The notes below the pieces were generated by a model. It worked only from the letters and a program-made list of their open reading frames with translations. It was not told the DNA's origin and searched no databases. A stretch of DNA of 32,069 nt, taken from JAJDFU01 sp964641965 (GTDB lineage Bacteria > Bacteroidota > Bacteroidia > Chitinophagales > Saprospiraceae). The stretch lies in contig CAZXLD010000053.1 of NCBI GenBank assembly GCA_964641965.1, positions 1 through 32,069 of the forward strand, given 5' to 3'. The first letter of the stretch is position 1. Each line of letters opens with the position of its first letter. Positions 1-8,140 of this stretch are shown here, piece after piece. Position numbers and translations under genes: made by a program.

Positions 1-120
1 ATTCGGAAACAGAAGTACTCCAAGTTTAAACGGTTACTTAAATGGGAAGCTTACACCTCTTCTTGTCTTTTTGGCGTTTATTGTTTTTCTTAGTTCAGAA
101 CATTAGCAACGCCTTAGCCC

Positions 121-600
121 ATGTCATTTACTACAGCAGATTTGTACGATGATAACTCGGACCTGGTACGAGTGGCAGAACCCATTTTCAAGCTTTATGG
201 GGGGAATACTTCTTTTACTGGTGAAATTGTGACTCTTAAGTTATTTGAGGATAATTCTATTTTGCGAAAAACATTGGAGCAAGATGGAAAGGGAAAAGTG
301 CTTGTGGTTGATGGCGGAGGGTCTACAAGAGTAGCCTTGGTAGGCGACCAAATGGCTGGATTAGCTATACAGAATGGTTGGCAGGGGTTAGTTATCTATG
401 GATGCATCCGGGATTCCCAGAAGATCAATACTATGGCTATTGGGATTAAAGCGATTGGCACTTGTCCCGCTAGAAGTATCAAACGTGGAGAAGGAGAAGT
501 CGGAAAACCTATTCGGTTTGCAGGATTACTGTTTCAAACTGGAGAGTTTTTATACAGCGACGAGGATGGTATTTTAATTTCTGCTACTCCTTTGGAATAA
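121..600 (+). CDS. rraA: RraA family protein (regulator of ribonuclease activity A-like)
   Basis: The 159-residue product is full length for RraA (E. coli RraA is 161) and follows it collinearly: VVDGGGSTR at residues 62-70, GDQMAGLA at 75-82, IYGCIRD at 92-98 and a C-terminal DGILIS strand. In E. coli RraA is a ring-shaped trimer that binds RNase E and slows mRNA decay. Related proteins are metal-dependent 4-hydroxy-4-methyl-2-oxoglutarate/oxaloacetate aldolases with a G-x20-RD-x2-D/E metal site. Here R97-D98 are present but the downstream acidic residue is replaced (RDSQK), so aldolase activity is doubtful. The ATG has no clear Shine-Dalgarno sequence. The gene stands alone, with AT-rich spacers on both sides. 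Family assignment is firm; the biological role in a Bacteroidota host is inferred. Confidence 0.9.
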   Translation: MSFTTADLYDDNSDLVRVAEPIFKLYGGNTSFTGEIVTLKLFEDNSILRKTLEQDGKGKVLVVDGGGSTRVALVGDQMAGLAIQNGWQGLVIYGCIRDSQKINTMAIGIKAIGTCPARSIKRGEGEVGKPIRFAGLLFQTGEFLYSDEDGILISATPLE

Positions 601-1038
601 CCCATTTACCATTGCGAATAAAAAATGCACTAAAGACGTTTCAGGCTTATTTCGTATTGAAAAAATAAGTTTATCCTTCTTTTATTTTCCTTGTTTCCAG
701 GGTTTTTTATTCACTAAAAGCATAAGACTTTTCTTTGGGAAAAGAAGTTAATTTTGCAGCTTAACAGTACTGTTTCAAGATTAAAATGATTGATTTTTTA
801 AATCAACTTGAGTTTGAAATGTAGAACATACTGACAAACACTTTGCAGTACTTGCATAGGCTCGGTTCAAACGTAGAACAGCTTGTGACTTTTTATTTTT
901 AAACCGGTTCCATGTAGCGTTGTTTAATTCGTTATTCTACTTCGTTCTACTCTTCCCCTTCACTGATAGTATTCAATAATTTAATCCGCTTTTGAGGGGA
1001 GGACCCTTCTTTGAGTTAAAGCAAAAAGAAAGAGAAAT
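601..1038. other. AT-rich intergenic region with two small palindromes
   Basis: No coding frame is convincing in these 438 bases. A perfect 12-bp palindrome AACAGTACTGTT lies at 763-774 and a 7-bp hairpin (TTGATTT, loop TTT, AAATCAA) at 790-806. Either could be a regulator site or transcript structure for the downstream membrane acyltransferase gene. I found no good match to the Bacteroidota promoter consensus (TTTG, about 19 bp, TAnnTTTG) with correct spacing. Confidence 0.4.
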
Positions 1039-2184
1039 ATGGCACCCAATCCAGCCAACCGCCTATATTTTATTGACGCTATGCGGGCTTTTGCTATTTT
1101 GATGATGTTGCAGGGGCATTTTATTTATTCCCTCTTAGGCGATGCTTACAGGGATACATCGAACCCAATTTATTCCACCTGGTTGTACGGGAGGGGAATG
1201 ACTGCTCCCTTATTCTTTACTGTCTCGGGCTTCATTTTTATGTATTTACTTACCCGAAAAAGCTTTGATCGTAATTGGGAAAACCCAAGGGTTAAAAAAG
1301 GCATTCGAAGAGGATTGCAACTGATTGCTATTGGGTATGCACTGCGATTAAATATTATTTATTTTTTTTCCGGAAAATTAAATTCAGGTTTCTGGTTGGT
1401 AGATGTACTTCAATGTATTGGAATAGGGCTTCTTTTCCTGATTTTAATTTATTTGTGTTCATTCCGTGGAAAAGGGATAATAAGCCTATTGCTATTACTG
1501 GTTGCAGGGATTGCTCTTTTTATTTTTCAGCCTGTTTATGTGAATTGGAACCTTAGCAACTGGCCGGAATTGTTGGCCAATTATTTAACTCGGGCAAATG
1601 GATCTGTTTTTACGATTATACCGTGGATCGGCTATACTGCCTGGGGGGGGGTCATAGCCTTGTTGTTTCAAAGTCTGAAACCCTCAGATAAAGTGTTGAA
1701 TTGGATGGTTCCTTTATTTTTTATTACTGGGATGCTTCTTGTGTACCGCTCTTCTGCATGGATGATTTGGTGTTATCAATATTTTGATTTATCGCTGTTC
1801 AAATCTGTAGCCTACAATAATTTTTTATTTATTCGACTTGGAAATGTTTTGATTTTATTTTCGGTATTTATCGCTTTTAGGAATATACTCAAAGGTAGCG
1901 TGGTTGTAGAGATTGGGCAACGGACACTAGGTATTTATGTTCTACACTTTATTGTTTTATACGGAAGCTGGTTTGGTTTAGGGTTAAATAAATTTTATTA
2001 TCATTCGCTATCCCCTGAGATTGTTATTCCGGGAGCGATCTTTTTTATGGTCTTTATTAGCTGGAGTACATTACTGTATTACAGGAAAAAGCCTTTGAAA
2101 AAGATTCAGACTTGGGCCTCAAACATTAATTGGTCTGGTTACCTGAGCTCCAGTTTGGAAAAAAGAAAAGGGAAAACAGCATAG
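1039..2184 (+). CDS. DUF1624/heparan-alpha-glucosaminide acetyltransferase-like membrane protein
   Basis: The 381-residue integral membrane protein has about ten hydrophobic segments. Its N-terminus carries the hallmark of the DUF1624/HGSNAT-like acyltransferase group: a cytosolic start, then RLYFIDAMRAFAILMMLQGH (residues 8-27; R/D, RAFAI and the H27 that follows), and later FFTVSGFIF in the second helix region. Related proteins transfer acetyl or acyl groups across the cytoplasmic membrane to sugars or polymers. The substrate cannot be read from sequence. A run of nine G at about 1642-1650 sits inside the gene but the frame remains open. No partner genes for polysaccharide synthesis are visible nearby. 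An acyltransferase-3 (OatA-like) protein is the main alternative. Confidence 0.75.
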   Translation: MAPNPANRLYFIDAMRAFAILMMLQGHFIYSLLGDAYRDTSNPIYSTWLYGRGMTAPLFFTVSGFIFMYLLTRKSFDRNWENPRVKKGIRRGLQLIAIGYALRLNIIYFFSGKLNSGFWLVDVLQCIGIGLLFLILIYLCSFRGKGIISLLLLLVAGIALFIFQPVYVNWNLSNWPELLANYLTRANGSVFTIIPWIGYTAWGGVIALLFQSLKPSDKVLNWMVPLFFITGMLLVYRSSAWMIWCYQYFDLSLFKSVAYNNFLFIRLGNVLILFSVFIAFRNILKGSVVVEIGQRTLGIYVLHFIVLYGSWFGLGLNKFYYHSLSPEIVIPGAIFFMVFISWSTLLYYRKKPLKKIQTWASNINWSGYLSSSLEKRKGKTA

Positions 2185-2199
2185 TACTAGTGGTTGACC

Positions 2200-2270
2200 C
2201 TGACATAAGTGGCTGAAAATACGCCTGTTTTCAGCTACTTATCGTCAGTATTCACGGGAATCCGTGAATA
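2200..2270 (+). terminator. Two consecutive strong hairpins downstream of the membrane acyltransferase gene
   Basis: Hairpin 1 (2200-2248) pairs CTGACATAAGTGGCTGAAAA with its complement across an 8-base loop, with one bulged base and one mismatch. Hairpin 2 (2249-2270) is a perfect 9-bp stem TATTCACGG/CCGTGAATA with loop GAAT and directly abuts the first. They start 16 bases after the stop codon. No T-run follows, so factor-independent termination is not certain. They could instead be terminal structure of the decayed transposon that begins just downstream. Confidence 0.5.
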
Positions 2271-2290
2271 ATCCGGGTTAATTTTGTCCT

Positions 2291-2545
2291 GGCGAGCAAC
2301 ACTGCTGGACCTGCATAGTATTGGCAACCTGTCCCATAAGAAGAAATGCAGCCTATTTGCCTGAGGTATTAGCCAAAAGTCAATACGGACAAGGAGACAC
2401 CATCGCTACCCTACATTTTCAACTTAAAATGGTATAAAATGAACAACTAGTAGTTATCCTGCCTCAATATGGTCAACCCAAGGCTATGTTTGAGATCCTA
2501 GGCTTAAATTTTTTAACAGCTTGCTACCTGACCAAGCTATATTAA
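2291..2545 (+). pseudogene. Decayed IS66-type transposase (TnpC) fragment
   Basis: One reading frame, interrupted by a single stop at 2435-2437, gives peptides resembling the middle of IS66-family TnpC. It shows a cysteine-rich stretch ending in CP, then LPEVLAKSQYGQ (compare the family pattern FPEGVxAxxQYG), and after the stop ILPQYGQPKAMFEILGLN (compare LPYxRxxELxxDLFGLxxS). No start codon, DDE residues or downstream part remain. It is therefore an inactive relic of about 85 codons. The assignment rests on motif spacing recognised by eye and could be wrong. Confidence 0.45.
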
Positions 2546-2619
2546 AACAGGAATTTACAGTTCGTATCTATTATTTTGCCATCCAAACAACCTTTTTCTA
2601 AGTTACTCCCATTAGAATC

Positions 2620-3624
2620 ATGAAATCAATCTTTACATTTCTTTCTCTGTTTTTTTTGTTGCTTTCCTTTTCCACTTCGGCCCAACGGTCTTTCCAAATT
2701 GACGAAGAGTCGAGAGCCATTTTTCTAAAGCCGGAGCAGGTAGCTCCTGCCGCTCGGGTGTCAGCTGACACTCTATTGTTTCCCACATTTAGCGATACTT
2801 GTAGTCTGACGGTGTTCGCTTATACGATCGATCGTTGGGGTTTCCTAGCGGGAACCAACGGTTATCTTGATCGAGAAAAATCTCAGTTTGTGATTTACGA
2901 AAATGAAATAGATGCGCTGGAGGTGACGGAGGCCTTTTTCTTCTTTTCCCATGCCAGTGTGGTTGGGGATGGCGAGATGAGGGCCAAGATCTATTCTGTA
3001 GCAGCTGATGAAGGTCCGCTTGACCTGTTAGGGACCAGTCAACCGGTCAGGGTTAGTGAAGTATTATTGGATCCGGGCTTTGCAGTGGCTACTTCTTTTC
3101 TATTTGACACCCCTGTTCAGGTTCCATCCAACAATGTTATCCATGTAAGCCTTGACTTTAGCGATTTATATGCTACAAACGATACCGTAAATATTTTTAC
3201 TACGGCCCAAGATTGTGGAAGTGGATCAAATACCTGGGAGTTTTGGGATAATGAAACCTGGAACGATTTTCTGAATGCATGGAGTTTGAATGCAGATATT
3301 ATGGCCGGTGTCGCTGTGAATGTAGATAACGTCAGCACTTTGAATGAGCCAATACAGCAGAATGGAATTACCTTGAATCCGGTATTCCCCAATCCCGCGG
3401 CTGAAAACGTTCAAATTCGTTTCGAATTGGATCGGACAGAAACTCTTTTCCTCGAGGTGTATCAGTACAATGGGGCTCGGATTTTACAGTCTCCGTTAGG
3501 CAGGATGAACGCTGGTAGCCACAGCCATGAACTCAAAGTAGGAGATCTGCCAAATGGACTTTACCTGATCGCTTTATCCAATGGTAAAGAAAGACTTACA
3601 ACAGGCCTCTCCGTGATGCGATAG
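2620..3624 (+). CDS. Secreted protein with T9SS type A sorting domain
   Basis: The 334-residue protein starts with a signal peptide (MKSIFTFLSLFFLLL, cleavage near STSAQ, residue 22). It ends in a T9SS type A C-terminal sorting domain of about 80 residues: NPVFPNPAAENVQIRF near 252-268, a LEVYQYNGARIL strand, and LPNGLYLIAL before a final short strand. The middle (about 30-235) looks like a beta-sandwich ectodomain with an alternating hydrophobic pattern and few cysteines; I recognise no named family. It should cross the inner membrane by Sec and the outer membrane by T9SS, then be anchored or released. It is monocistronic, with a strong terminator right after it. The start is the first ATG giving the signal peptide. 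Confidence 0.85.
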   Translation: MKSIFTFLSLFFLLLSFSTSAQRSFQIDEESRAIFLKPEQVAPAARVSADTLLFPTFSDTCSLTVFAYTIDRWGFLAGTNGYLDREKSQFVIYENEIDALEVTEAFFFFSHASVVGDGEMRAKIYSVAADEGPLDLLGTSQPVRVSEVLLDPGFAVATSFLFDTPVQVPSNNVIHVSLDFSDLYATNDTVNIFTTAQDCGSGSNTWEFWDNETWNDFLNAWSLNADIMAGVAVNVDNVSTLNEPIQQNGITLNPVFPNPAAENVQIRFELDRTETLFLEVYQYNGARILQSPLGRMNAGSHSHELKVGDLPNGLYLIALSNGKERLTTGLSVMR

Positions 3625-3631
3625 AGGTACA

Positions 3632-3659
3632 GCCGGGCCGGTGCCCGGCCTCCTTTTTT
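3632..3659 (+). terminator. Rho-independent terminator
   Basis: Perfect 7-bp GC stem GCCGGGC/GCCCGGC with loop CGGT, followed by CTCCTTTTTT. It begins 8 bases after the stop of the T9SS cargo gene. It also separates this gene from the convergent small membrane protein gene, whose stop codon overlaps the T-run. Confidence 0.88.
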
Positions 3660-3909
3660 ACCAGGTATTTCCCGATGCGAAAAACAGGGTGAAAGAGCCT
3701 AAAGCGAAGGCAGCTATCAAATACAACCCTATAAAAATGGCAAAAAGTAGCAGCGTTGCCTTTGCAAAGTTTGCTTTACTCGGATTGGTGTTTGCATTGA
3801 AAGCCCAAACAAAAAGCATAATGAATCCAACCACAGGAATAGATGTCACTAGAAGGGTGACTACCCAATCCCAAACAGATACTTCATCACTGTAGGTGAG
3901 GTTTTCCAT
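3658..3909 (-). CDS. Small two-helix membrane protein
   Basis: The 83-residue product has two hydrophobic helices: VVTLLVTSIPVVGFIMLFVW at about 16-35 and a longer one at about 47-79. They are joined by a polar loop AFNANTNPSKANFAKA. The pattern IPxVGFIMLxxWAFxxxxNPxKxNFxxA is one I know from small uncharacterised Bacteroidota inner-membrane proteins; no function is established. The opposite-strand frame over the same bases is not protein-like. The gene converges on the T9SS cargo gene and shares the terminator zone. Its own minus-strand promoter should lie in the 67-base spacer before the Gfo/Idh gene's 3' end. Confidence 0.7.
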   Translation of the reverse strand: MENLTYSDEVSVWDWVVTLLVTSIPVVGFIMLFVWAFNANTNPSKANFAKATLLLFAIFIGLYLIAAFALGSFTLFFASGNTW

Positions 3910-3976
3910 AATCTTATAGCTAGGTTATCATTTCCTGAAAAATACACAGACTAATCGGATCGCTATTCCAGGGATA

Positions 3977-5200
3977 TTATTTTTTATAGAATTCACTCCA
4001 TACTATCGTTTTCCCTGTTTTTGCGGAGACTTTGGCTGCCTCCAGGATCTGCATTACTAAGAGATTATTTTCAAGGGAGGAAACGCTCATAGTCGGTATA
4101 GTTTTCCCATCTTTTATAACCGCGGCCAAAAAGGCAAATGGATCATTTTCATCCAAAGGTAAGTTGGGCGCTGTGGTCTCGAACGGCCCATTTTCCTCCT
4201 GCTCCAACACTTCTAGATGCGTACCGTCCTTGGCAATTACATACCCATGGGTTCCGTAGATTTCCATGTCTTTTCGATTATGGGACCAATTCCAGGAAGC
4301 TTGTAGAATTACCTGTGCTTGGGGGTAGGTAAGCACAATAGTTGCCTCATCTTCTACTTTTGGATACTTATCCGGTTTGATTTGCTGTGTGATGCAGGTG
4401 ACGGTGTTGGGGGCTTCACCCTGCATAAACCAAGTTGCCAGGTTTGCTCCATAACAACCGAAGTCAGTTAAGGCACCTCCACCATTCAAGTTTGGATCGA
4501 TCAGCCATTCTAAAAATTCTGAATTAACGCCAATTTCCTCGGGGCCTTGGTGGCCATGATGGAAAACCATTCGGCGAATAGGGCCAATTGTCTTTGCCTT
4601 GGTAACTAGTCGGTAAGCTTCTGTATTGGATGCATACCAGGAGGTTTCATAATTGGTAAGAAGATGGATATCGTACTGCTCTGCGAGCTCTGCCATCTTC
4701 TCCGCATGCTCCAGGTTCACTGCCAAAGGCTTCTCTACCATGACATGGATACCTCTCGGTGCACAAAATTCAACTACAGCTAGATGATCATAAATAGCAT
4801 TAAATGCAGTAACGGCTTCTGGCTTGGTAGCCGCTACCATTTCTTCCAGTGTAGCATAGACCAGATCCATTGAATAACCATGTTGCAAACTATAGCGTTT
4901 GGCCAATTCCTGGTTGGGTTCGACGATACCAACGATCTGAATGTCTCCTCGATCAGCCCTTCCCAAAATCCAGTGCACATGGGTATGAACCAAACCAACT
5001 ACGCCTACCTTTAGCGGAATTTCATCTGGAGTAATGGATTCAAGAGCGTTGGGTAAAGCTGAGTTGCCGATGCTATCGATGTTGAAAAACAGGCTACAAA
5101 TGGCTGACCATAACAAAACGGCATAGGTTGAATGGTGCTTGCGCATGGTTAAACAGGTTTGAGTATCAAAGTTTCGGTGGCTGAACCCATATTTAGGCAT
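3977..5200 (-). CDS. Gfo/Idh/MocA family oxidoreductase
   Basis: NAD(P)-dependent sugar or cyclitol dehydrogenase family, 407 residues. The Rossmann glycine motif VGVVGLVHTH lies at 65-74, the conserved EKPLA at 156-160 (catalytic-type lysine 157), and the second-domain motif GGGALTDFGCYG at 240-251. The N-terminus to about residue 48 contains a hydrophobic stretch (YAVLLWSAICSLFF, 26-39), so the protein may be exported. The internal ATG at 5146, which starts just before this stretch, is a plausible alternative start. I kept the 5200 start because AGGA lies 7 bases upstream and it overlaps the preceding pyruvate kinase-family gene by 8 bp, suggesting translational coupling. The substrate is not predictable. 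Confidence 0.88.
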   Translation of the reverse strand: MPKYGFSHRNFDTQTCLTMRKHHSTYAVLLWSAICSLFFNIDSIGNSALPNALESITPDEIPLKVGVVGLVHTHVHWILGRADRGDIQIVGIVEPNQELAKRYSLQHGYSMDLVYATLEEMVAATKPEAVTAFNAIYDHLAVVEFCAPRGIHVMVEKPLAVNLEHAEKMAELAEQYDIHLLTNYETSWYASNTEAYRLVTKAKTIGPIRRMVFHHGHQGPEEIGVNSEFLEWLIDPNLNGGGALTDFGCYGANLATWFMQGEAPNTVTCITQQIKPDKYPKVEDEATIVLTYPQAQVILQASWNWSHNRKDMEIYGTHGYVIAKDGTHLEVLEQEENGPFETTAPNLPLDENDPFAFLAAVIKDGKTIPTMSVSSLENNLLVMQILEAAKVSAKTGKTIVWSEFYKK

Positions 5201-6731
5201 TAACGCTTCCTGGTGCTTGCTTATCGAAAAAATGCCGTGCTACACCCAAAGTCCGCAGGCTACCTTTGCGTTTGACCTGATGCTGCTTCATGCGGTGAAG
5301 GATATCATCAAGGGTACCTACTGCATTCACAATGTAGGGCCCCTTGTTCAACATGACACATTCCGCACGTCCTGCCATCGCTGCATCTGTGATTTCAGCT
5401 CGGCTGGGTTGTCCTTTTTTAGCCAGATTTTCAAGTACTTGAGTGGCCCATATTCCCGGGACATGGGCTGCCTCGCATAGCCAAAGTATTTCTTCCTGTA
5501 CCTCCGCAATACGTTCAAACCCCATTTCTACAGCCAAATCACCCCTGGCAATCATGACACCAACCGAGGGACTTCTCATTGCAGTAAGCAAGATCATTCC
5601 TAAATTGTCAAAAGTCTCTTGGGTTTCTATCTTTAGTACGATTCCAATATTTTGACGGCCTAATTTGGATAATTCTGCCTGTAAGAGTTCAACATCTGAT
5701 GGCTTTCGCACAAATGAATAGCCTACAATATTTGCGTTCTGAGCTACAAACGGGAGATGACGGATGTCGTCCTGGGTGAGGGAAGGCATATGGAGCTGGG
5801 TGTCGGGCAAATTGATCCCTTTCTCGGATTTAAGTTTGCTCCCCGTTATGGCGGCTTGATCAATTCGGATCATTATTCCCTCTTCTAATAATTCTACAAC
5901 TCGACCTCCGATTTTACCATCATCAAAAAAGATCCGTTCTCCTACTTTAATATCTTCAAATGCCTCCTCTAGAGTAGAGGAAATAATGGCGGTCAAATGT
6001 TTTTCCGATGGTGTAGGCTTTACACCTGCAATTGGGCCAAATACAATTTTCAATAAGTCGCCTTCGTGCACTTTTATATGGTCCTTTTTTTTGTTTTTTT
6101 TCCCAAGGCGAGGTGGAAAATTGGTCCGGAGTTTTGGTCCGGAAAGATCCATGTAAATCAGGCACTTACGTCGAGTATTTTCGGTGGCCAATTGAACGTT
6201 TTGCACCATTTTCAACCAGTCGTCCTCCTGGTCGTGGCTGAGATTAATACGGGCAATATCCATGCCTGCCAGCACTAAAGATTGGATCAATTTTGGATCT
6301 TCAGAGGCTTCGGAAGGCATCGTCACCATTATTTTGCTATGGCCCGGTATACGCTCTTGCCCAAATAGACGAACCTTATTATCGTGTAATCTGGTACGGC
6401 TGCGTTCGTAGCTAATTGGGGCAGATGACAGATTGAAATCTGGCATTTCCCGCTCTGCTAATAAGCATAATAGTTTATGGATGTTTAAAAGGTTGGCCAG
6501 GGAATAGGCCTCAGCATGGCCAAAAGCAGATATCCCAAGTGCTGCCAGTTGGCCTTGTATCTCCCTAAGGTCAAAAGACCGTATGGTCAAATAATGGATC
6601 AGGTTTCGAGCGCTTTCCCGATTTAGTGGATGTACGTACTGAATTAAATGGGAGTAGTTAACTTCATGTTGGATAGCCGCACGGGCAATCTTTTCCGTTT
6701 GCTCCAAAAGGAAGGTTAGGGAAGAACTCAC
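5193..6731 (-). CDS. Pyruvate kinase-family protein with N-terminal extension and no C-terminal regulatory domain
   Basis: The 512-residue protein has about 130 residues of helical, unrecognised N-terminal sequence, then a pyruvate kinase barrel with its B domain. Active-site elements are present: RIN-S at R161/N163/S165, D195 in DLSG, KIET with the proton-donor lysine equivalent K367 and metal ligand E369, ARGDL with D398, and ATQVLE at 429-434. Several signatures are altered: SKIMVTMPS replaces the usual TKIVCTIGPS, DLSGPKLRT replaces DTKGPEIRT, and LNKGPYIVNAV replaces the SGETAKGxYP loop. It stops soon after the barrel, so the allosteric C-domain is missing. The start is GTG. It lies upstream of and overlaps the Gfo/Idh gene. 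It may act on a substrate other than pyruvate/PEP. Confidence 0.82.
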   Translation of the reverse strand: MSSSLTFLLEQTEKIARAAIQHEVNYSHLIQYVHPLNRESARNLIHYLTIRSFDLREIQGQLAALGISAFGHAEAYSLANLLNIHKLLCLLAEREMPDFNLSSAPISYERSRTRLHDNKVRLFGQERIPGHSKIMVTMPSEASEDPKLIQSLVLAGMDIARINLSHDQEDDWLKMVQNVQLATENTRRKCLIYMDLSGPKLRTNFPPRLGKKNKKKDHIKVHEGDLLKIVFGPIAGVKPTPSEKHLTAIISSTLEEAFEDIKVGERIFFDDGKIGGRVVELLEEGIMIRIDQAAITGSKLKSEKGINLPDTQLHMPSLTQDDIRHLPFVAQNANIVGYSFVRKPSDVELLQAELSKLGRQNIGIVLKIETQETFDNLGMILLTAMRSPSVGVMIARGDLAVEMGFERIAEVQEEILWLCEAAHVPGIWATQVLENLAKKGQPSRAEITDAAMAGRAECVMLNKGPYIVNAVGTLDDILHRMKQHQVKRKGSLRTLGVARHFFDKQAPGSVNA

Positions 6732-6851
6732 TTGGATTGAGTTAAATTTACGATCAAGGTAATCATTTTAGAAAGTCCTGATTTACATCTTCTCTGTCGG
6801 AGCATGATTTACAGGTATCAAGAATAGGATGAAAAGCATACCGGCTGCTCT

Positions 6852-7643
6852 TCATGGCTGAAAGGAAATGGAAATACCATTGGATATACTATACTGTATC
6901 CTTGGGACCCCCAAAGGAGGTTCAGAATCAAAAATTACGAAAGTTTGAAATAGAAAAGATAAAACTTTGGTTATTTGAAATGAAAGTTCCATTTGATTTG
7001 AGAATCGGTAATCCGACCAGAAATCAAGACGAGGTTGGTAATAAAATACCGTTTGCACACCAAAGGTATTTGTAATCTGGTACCCGCCGGAGAGGTAGGA
7101 ACTCAATCGATTATTCCGCTGTACTGGGAAAGGGTCATCAGGGGCGGTATTCTCCTCGTATTCAAACATATATATCAGTCCCATATTGAGAAAAGCAGTA
7201 TCCGACCGGAGGAACCTAAGTCTGGGTCCGGTTCCCAGCAGGTAGCGTTCTCGTACTTCTTGGACCTGGTCAAAGTAACTTTGGCCAAATACTTCCCAGG
7301 TAAGCAATTTGGTTAGTTCTCGATTGTATCGAAGATGCGCAATACCGACATTAGTAAAGTCTACTGTTGTTGGGTCAGGGTTGTCGATATTTTCAAACCG
7401 GGTCAAATTATAGGACCCCCACGCCAACCATCGGTTCCGTTCATTGACTCGTACAATTTTGGCATTTGAGCCAACGTCCAGGTATCTTCCCAACCGGTTC
7501 CTGCGAATTCTGAAGTTAAAATTGACCAAACCATACCATCCGTTTTTTTCCGTATTGAGTCGCAGGTCCTCCACGTTTAAAAGTTGGGCATCGGCCTGAA
7601 ACTCAATTCCAAGTAGTAGGGCAGCAAGCAACAGCCATTTCAT
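6852..7643 (-). CDS. DUF481 family outer-membrane beta-barrel protein
   Basis: The 263-residue product has a signal peptide (MKWLLLAALLLGIEF, cleavage after ADAQ at about residue 20). The rest is made of amphipathic strands rich in aromatic residues that end in F/Y-x-F patterns (NGWYGLVNFNFRIRRN, LRYNRELTKLLTWEVFGQSYF, LGTGPRLRFL). This layout and the GxGPRxR motif match DUF481, predicted salt-induced outer-membrane proteins. The C-terminus ISISFQP is compatible with barrel assembly. It is transcribed in the same direction as the pyruvate kinase gene but separated by 120 bases, so co-transcription is uncertain. Confidence 0.75.
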   Translation of the reverse strand: MKWLLLAALLLGIEFQADAQLLNVEDLRLNTEKNGWYGLVNFNFRIRRNRLGRYLDVGSNAKIVRVNERNRWLAWGSYNLTRFENIDNPDPTTVDFTNVGIAHLRYNRELTKLLTWEVFGQSYFDQVQEVRERYLLGTGPRLRFLRSDTAFLNMGLIYMFEYEENTAPDDPFPVQRNNRLSSYLSGGYQITNTFGVQTVFYYQPRLDFWSDYRFSNQMELSFQITKVLSFLFQTFVIFDSEPPLGVPRIQYSISNGISISFQP

Positions 7644-7869
7644 AGGTGATAAGCATTTTCTCGTTCTGTTGGGGCAAATGTAGAATGGTGTCCCTTCCTA
7701 CCAAAGAGAAAATGGAAACGAGTGTTGAGTTGCCAGAAGAAAGATTCGGTTAAATTTTTTACCCAAGTGCAGTAAAAGAGTGAAGTGGGTTCAAAGGTCT
7801 TCAAAATGGGGAATAAAAATCATCAATTGGTATTCCAGCAGGTTCTAATTTTTAGCCAAAAGAATATCC

Positions 7870-8028
7870 ATGTATCTAGTTGATTGGACATTAGCTAACT
7901 TCTTAATGGCCGGTATGACGCTGGCCCTGTTTGGGATAGCCGCTGTAATGCTGCTGGTCGCTTTCACCAAGAAACAAGGCGCTGCAGATAGCAAAGAAAA
8001 GTTTTTGAAAGAACAGCAAGGGGAATAG
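7870..8028 (+). CDS. Small single-pass membrane protein (52 residues)
   Basis: A short frame encodes one hydrophobic helix (about residues 8-32, rich in A, L, M, G and V) followed by a lysine- and glutamate-rich tail ending in FLKEQQGE. The start is the ATG after an A-rich stretch (AAAAGAAT), as is common in Bacteroidota. It precedes the four-repeat secreted protein on the same strand by about 110 bases. I recognise no family. The clean positive-inside topology and balanced codon use suggest a real gene, but it could be spurious. Confidence 0.5.
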   Translation: MYLVDWTLANFLMAGMTLALFGIAAVMLLVAFTKKQGAADSKEKFLKEQQGE

Positions 8029-8140
8029 CTTTCCGGATAGATTGCCGTATTTCCTTTAATGGTTGCTTGGTAGATAGGGTTCTACTTGTAGGGGACTTCT
8101 ATTTCCTGTAACCTTGTATAAACTTAAATGCTGTAACCCA

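Noticed and set aside
1..93. Open frame of 30 codons from the left edge to a TAG at 91-93
   Set aside because: It could be the end of a gene, but the peptide is short and shows no recognisable motif, so I do not call it.
733..757. TTTG ... TAATTTTG as a Bacteroidota promoter
   Set aside because: The spacing is 11 bases instead of about 19, so it does not fit the consensus.
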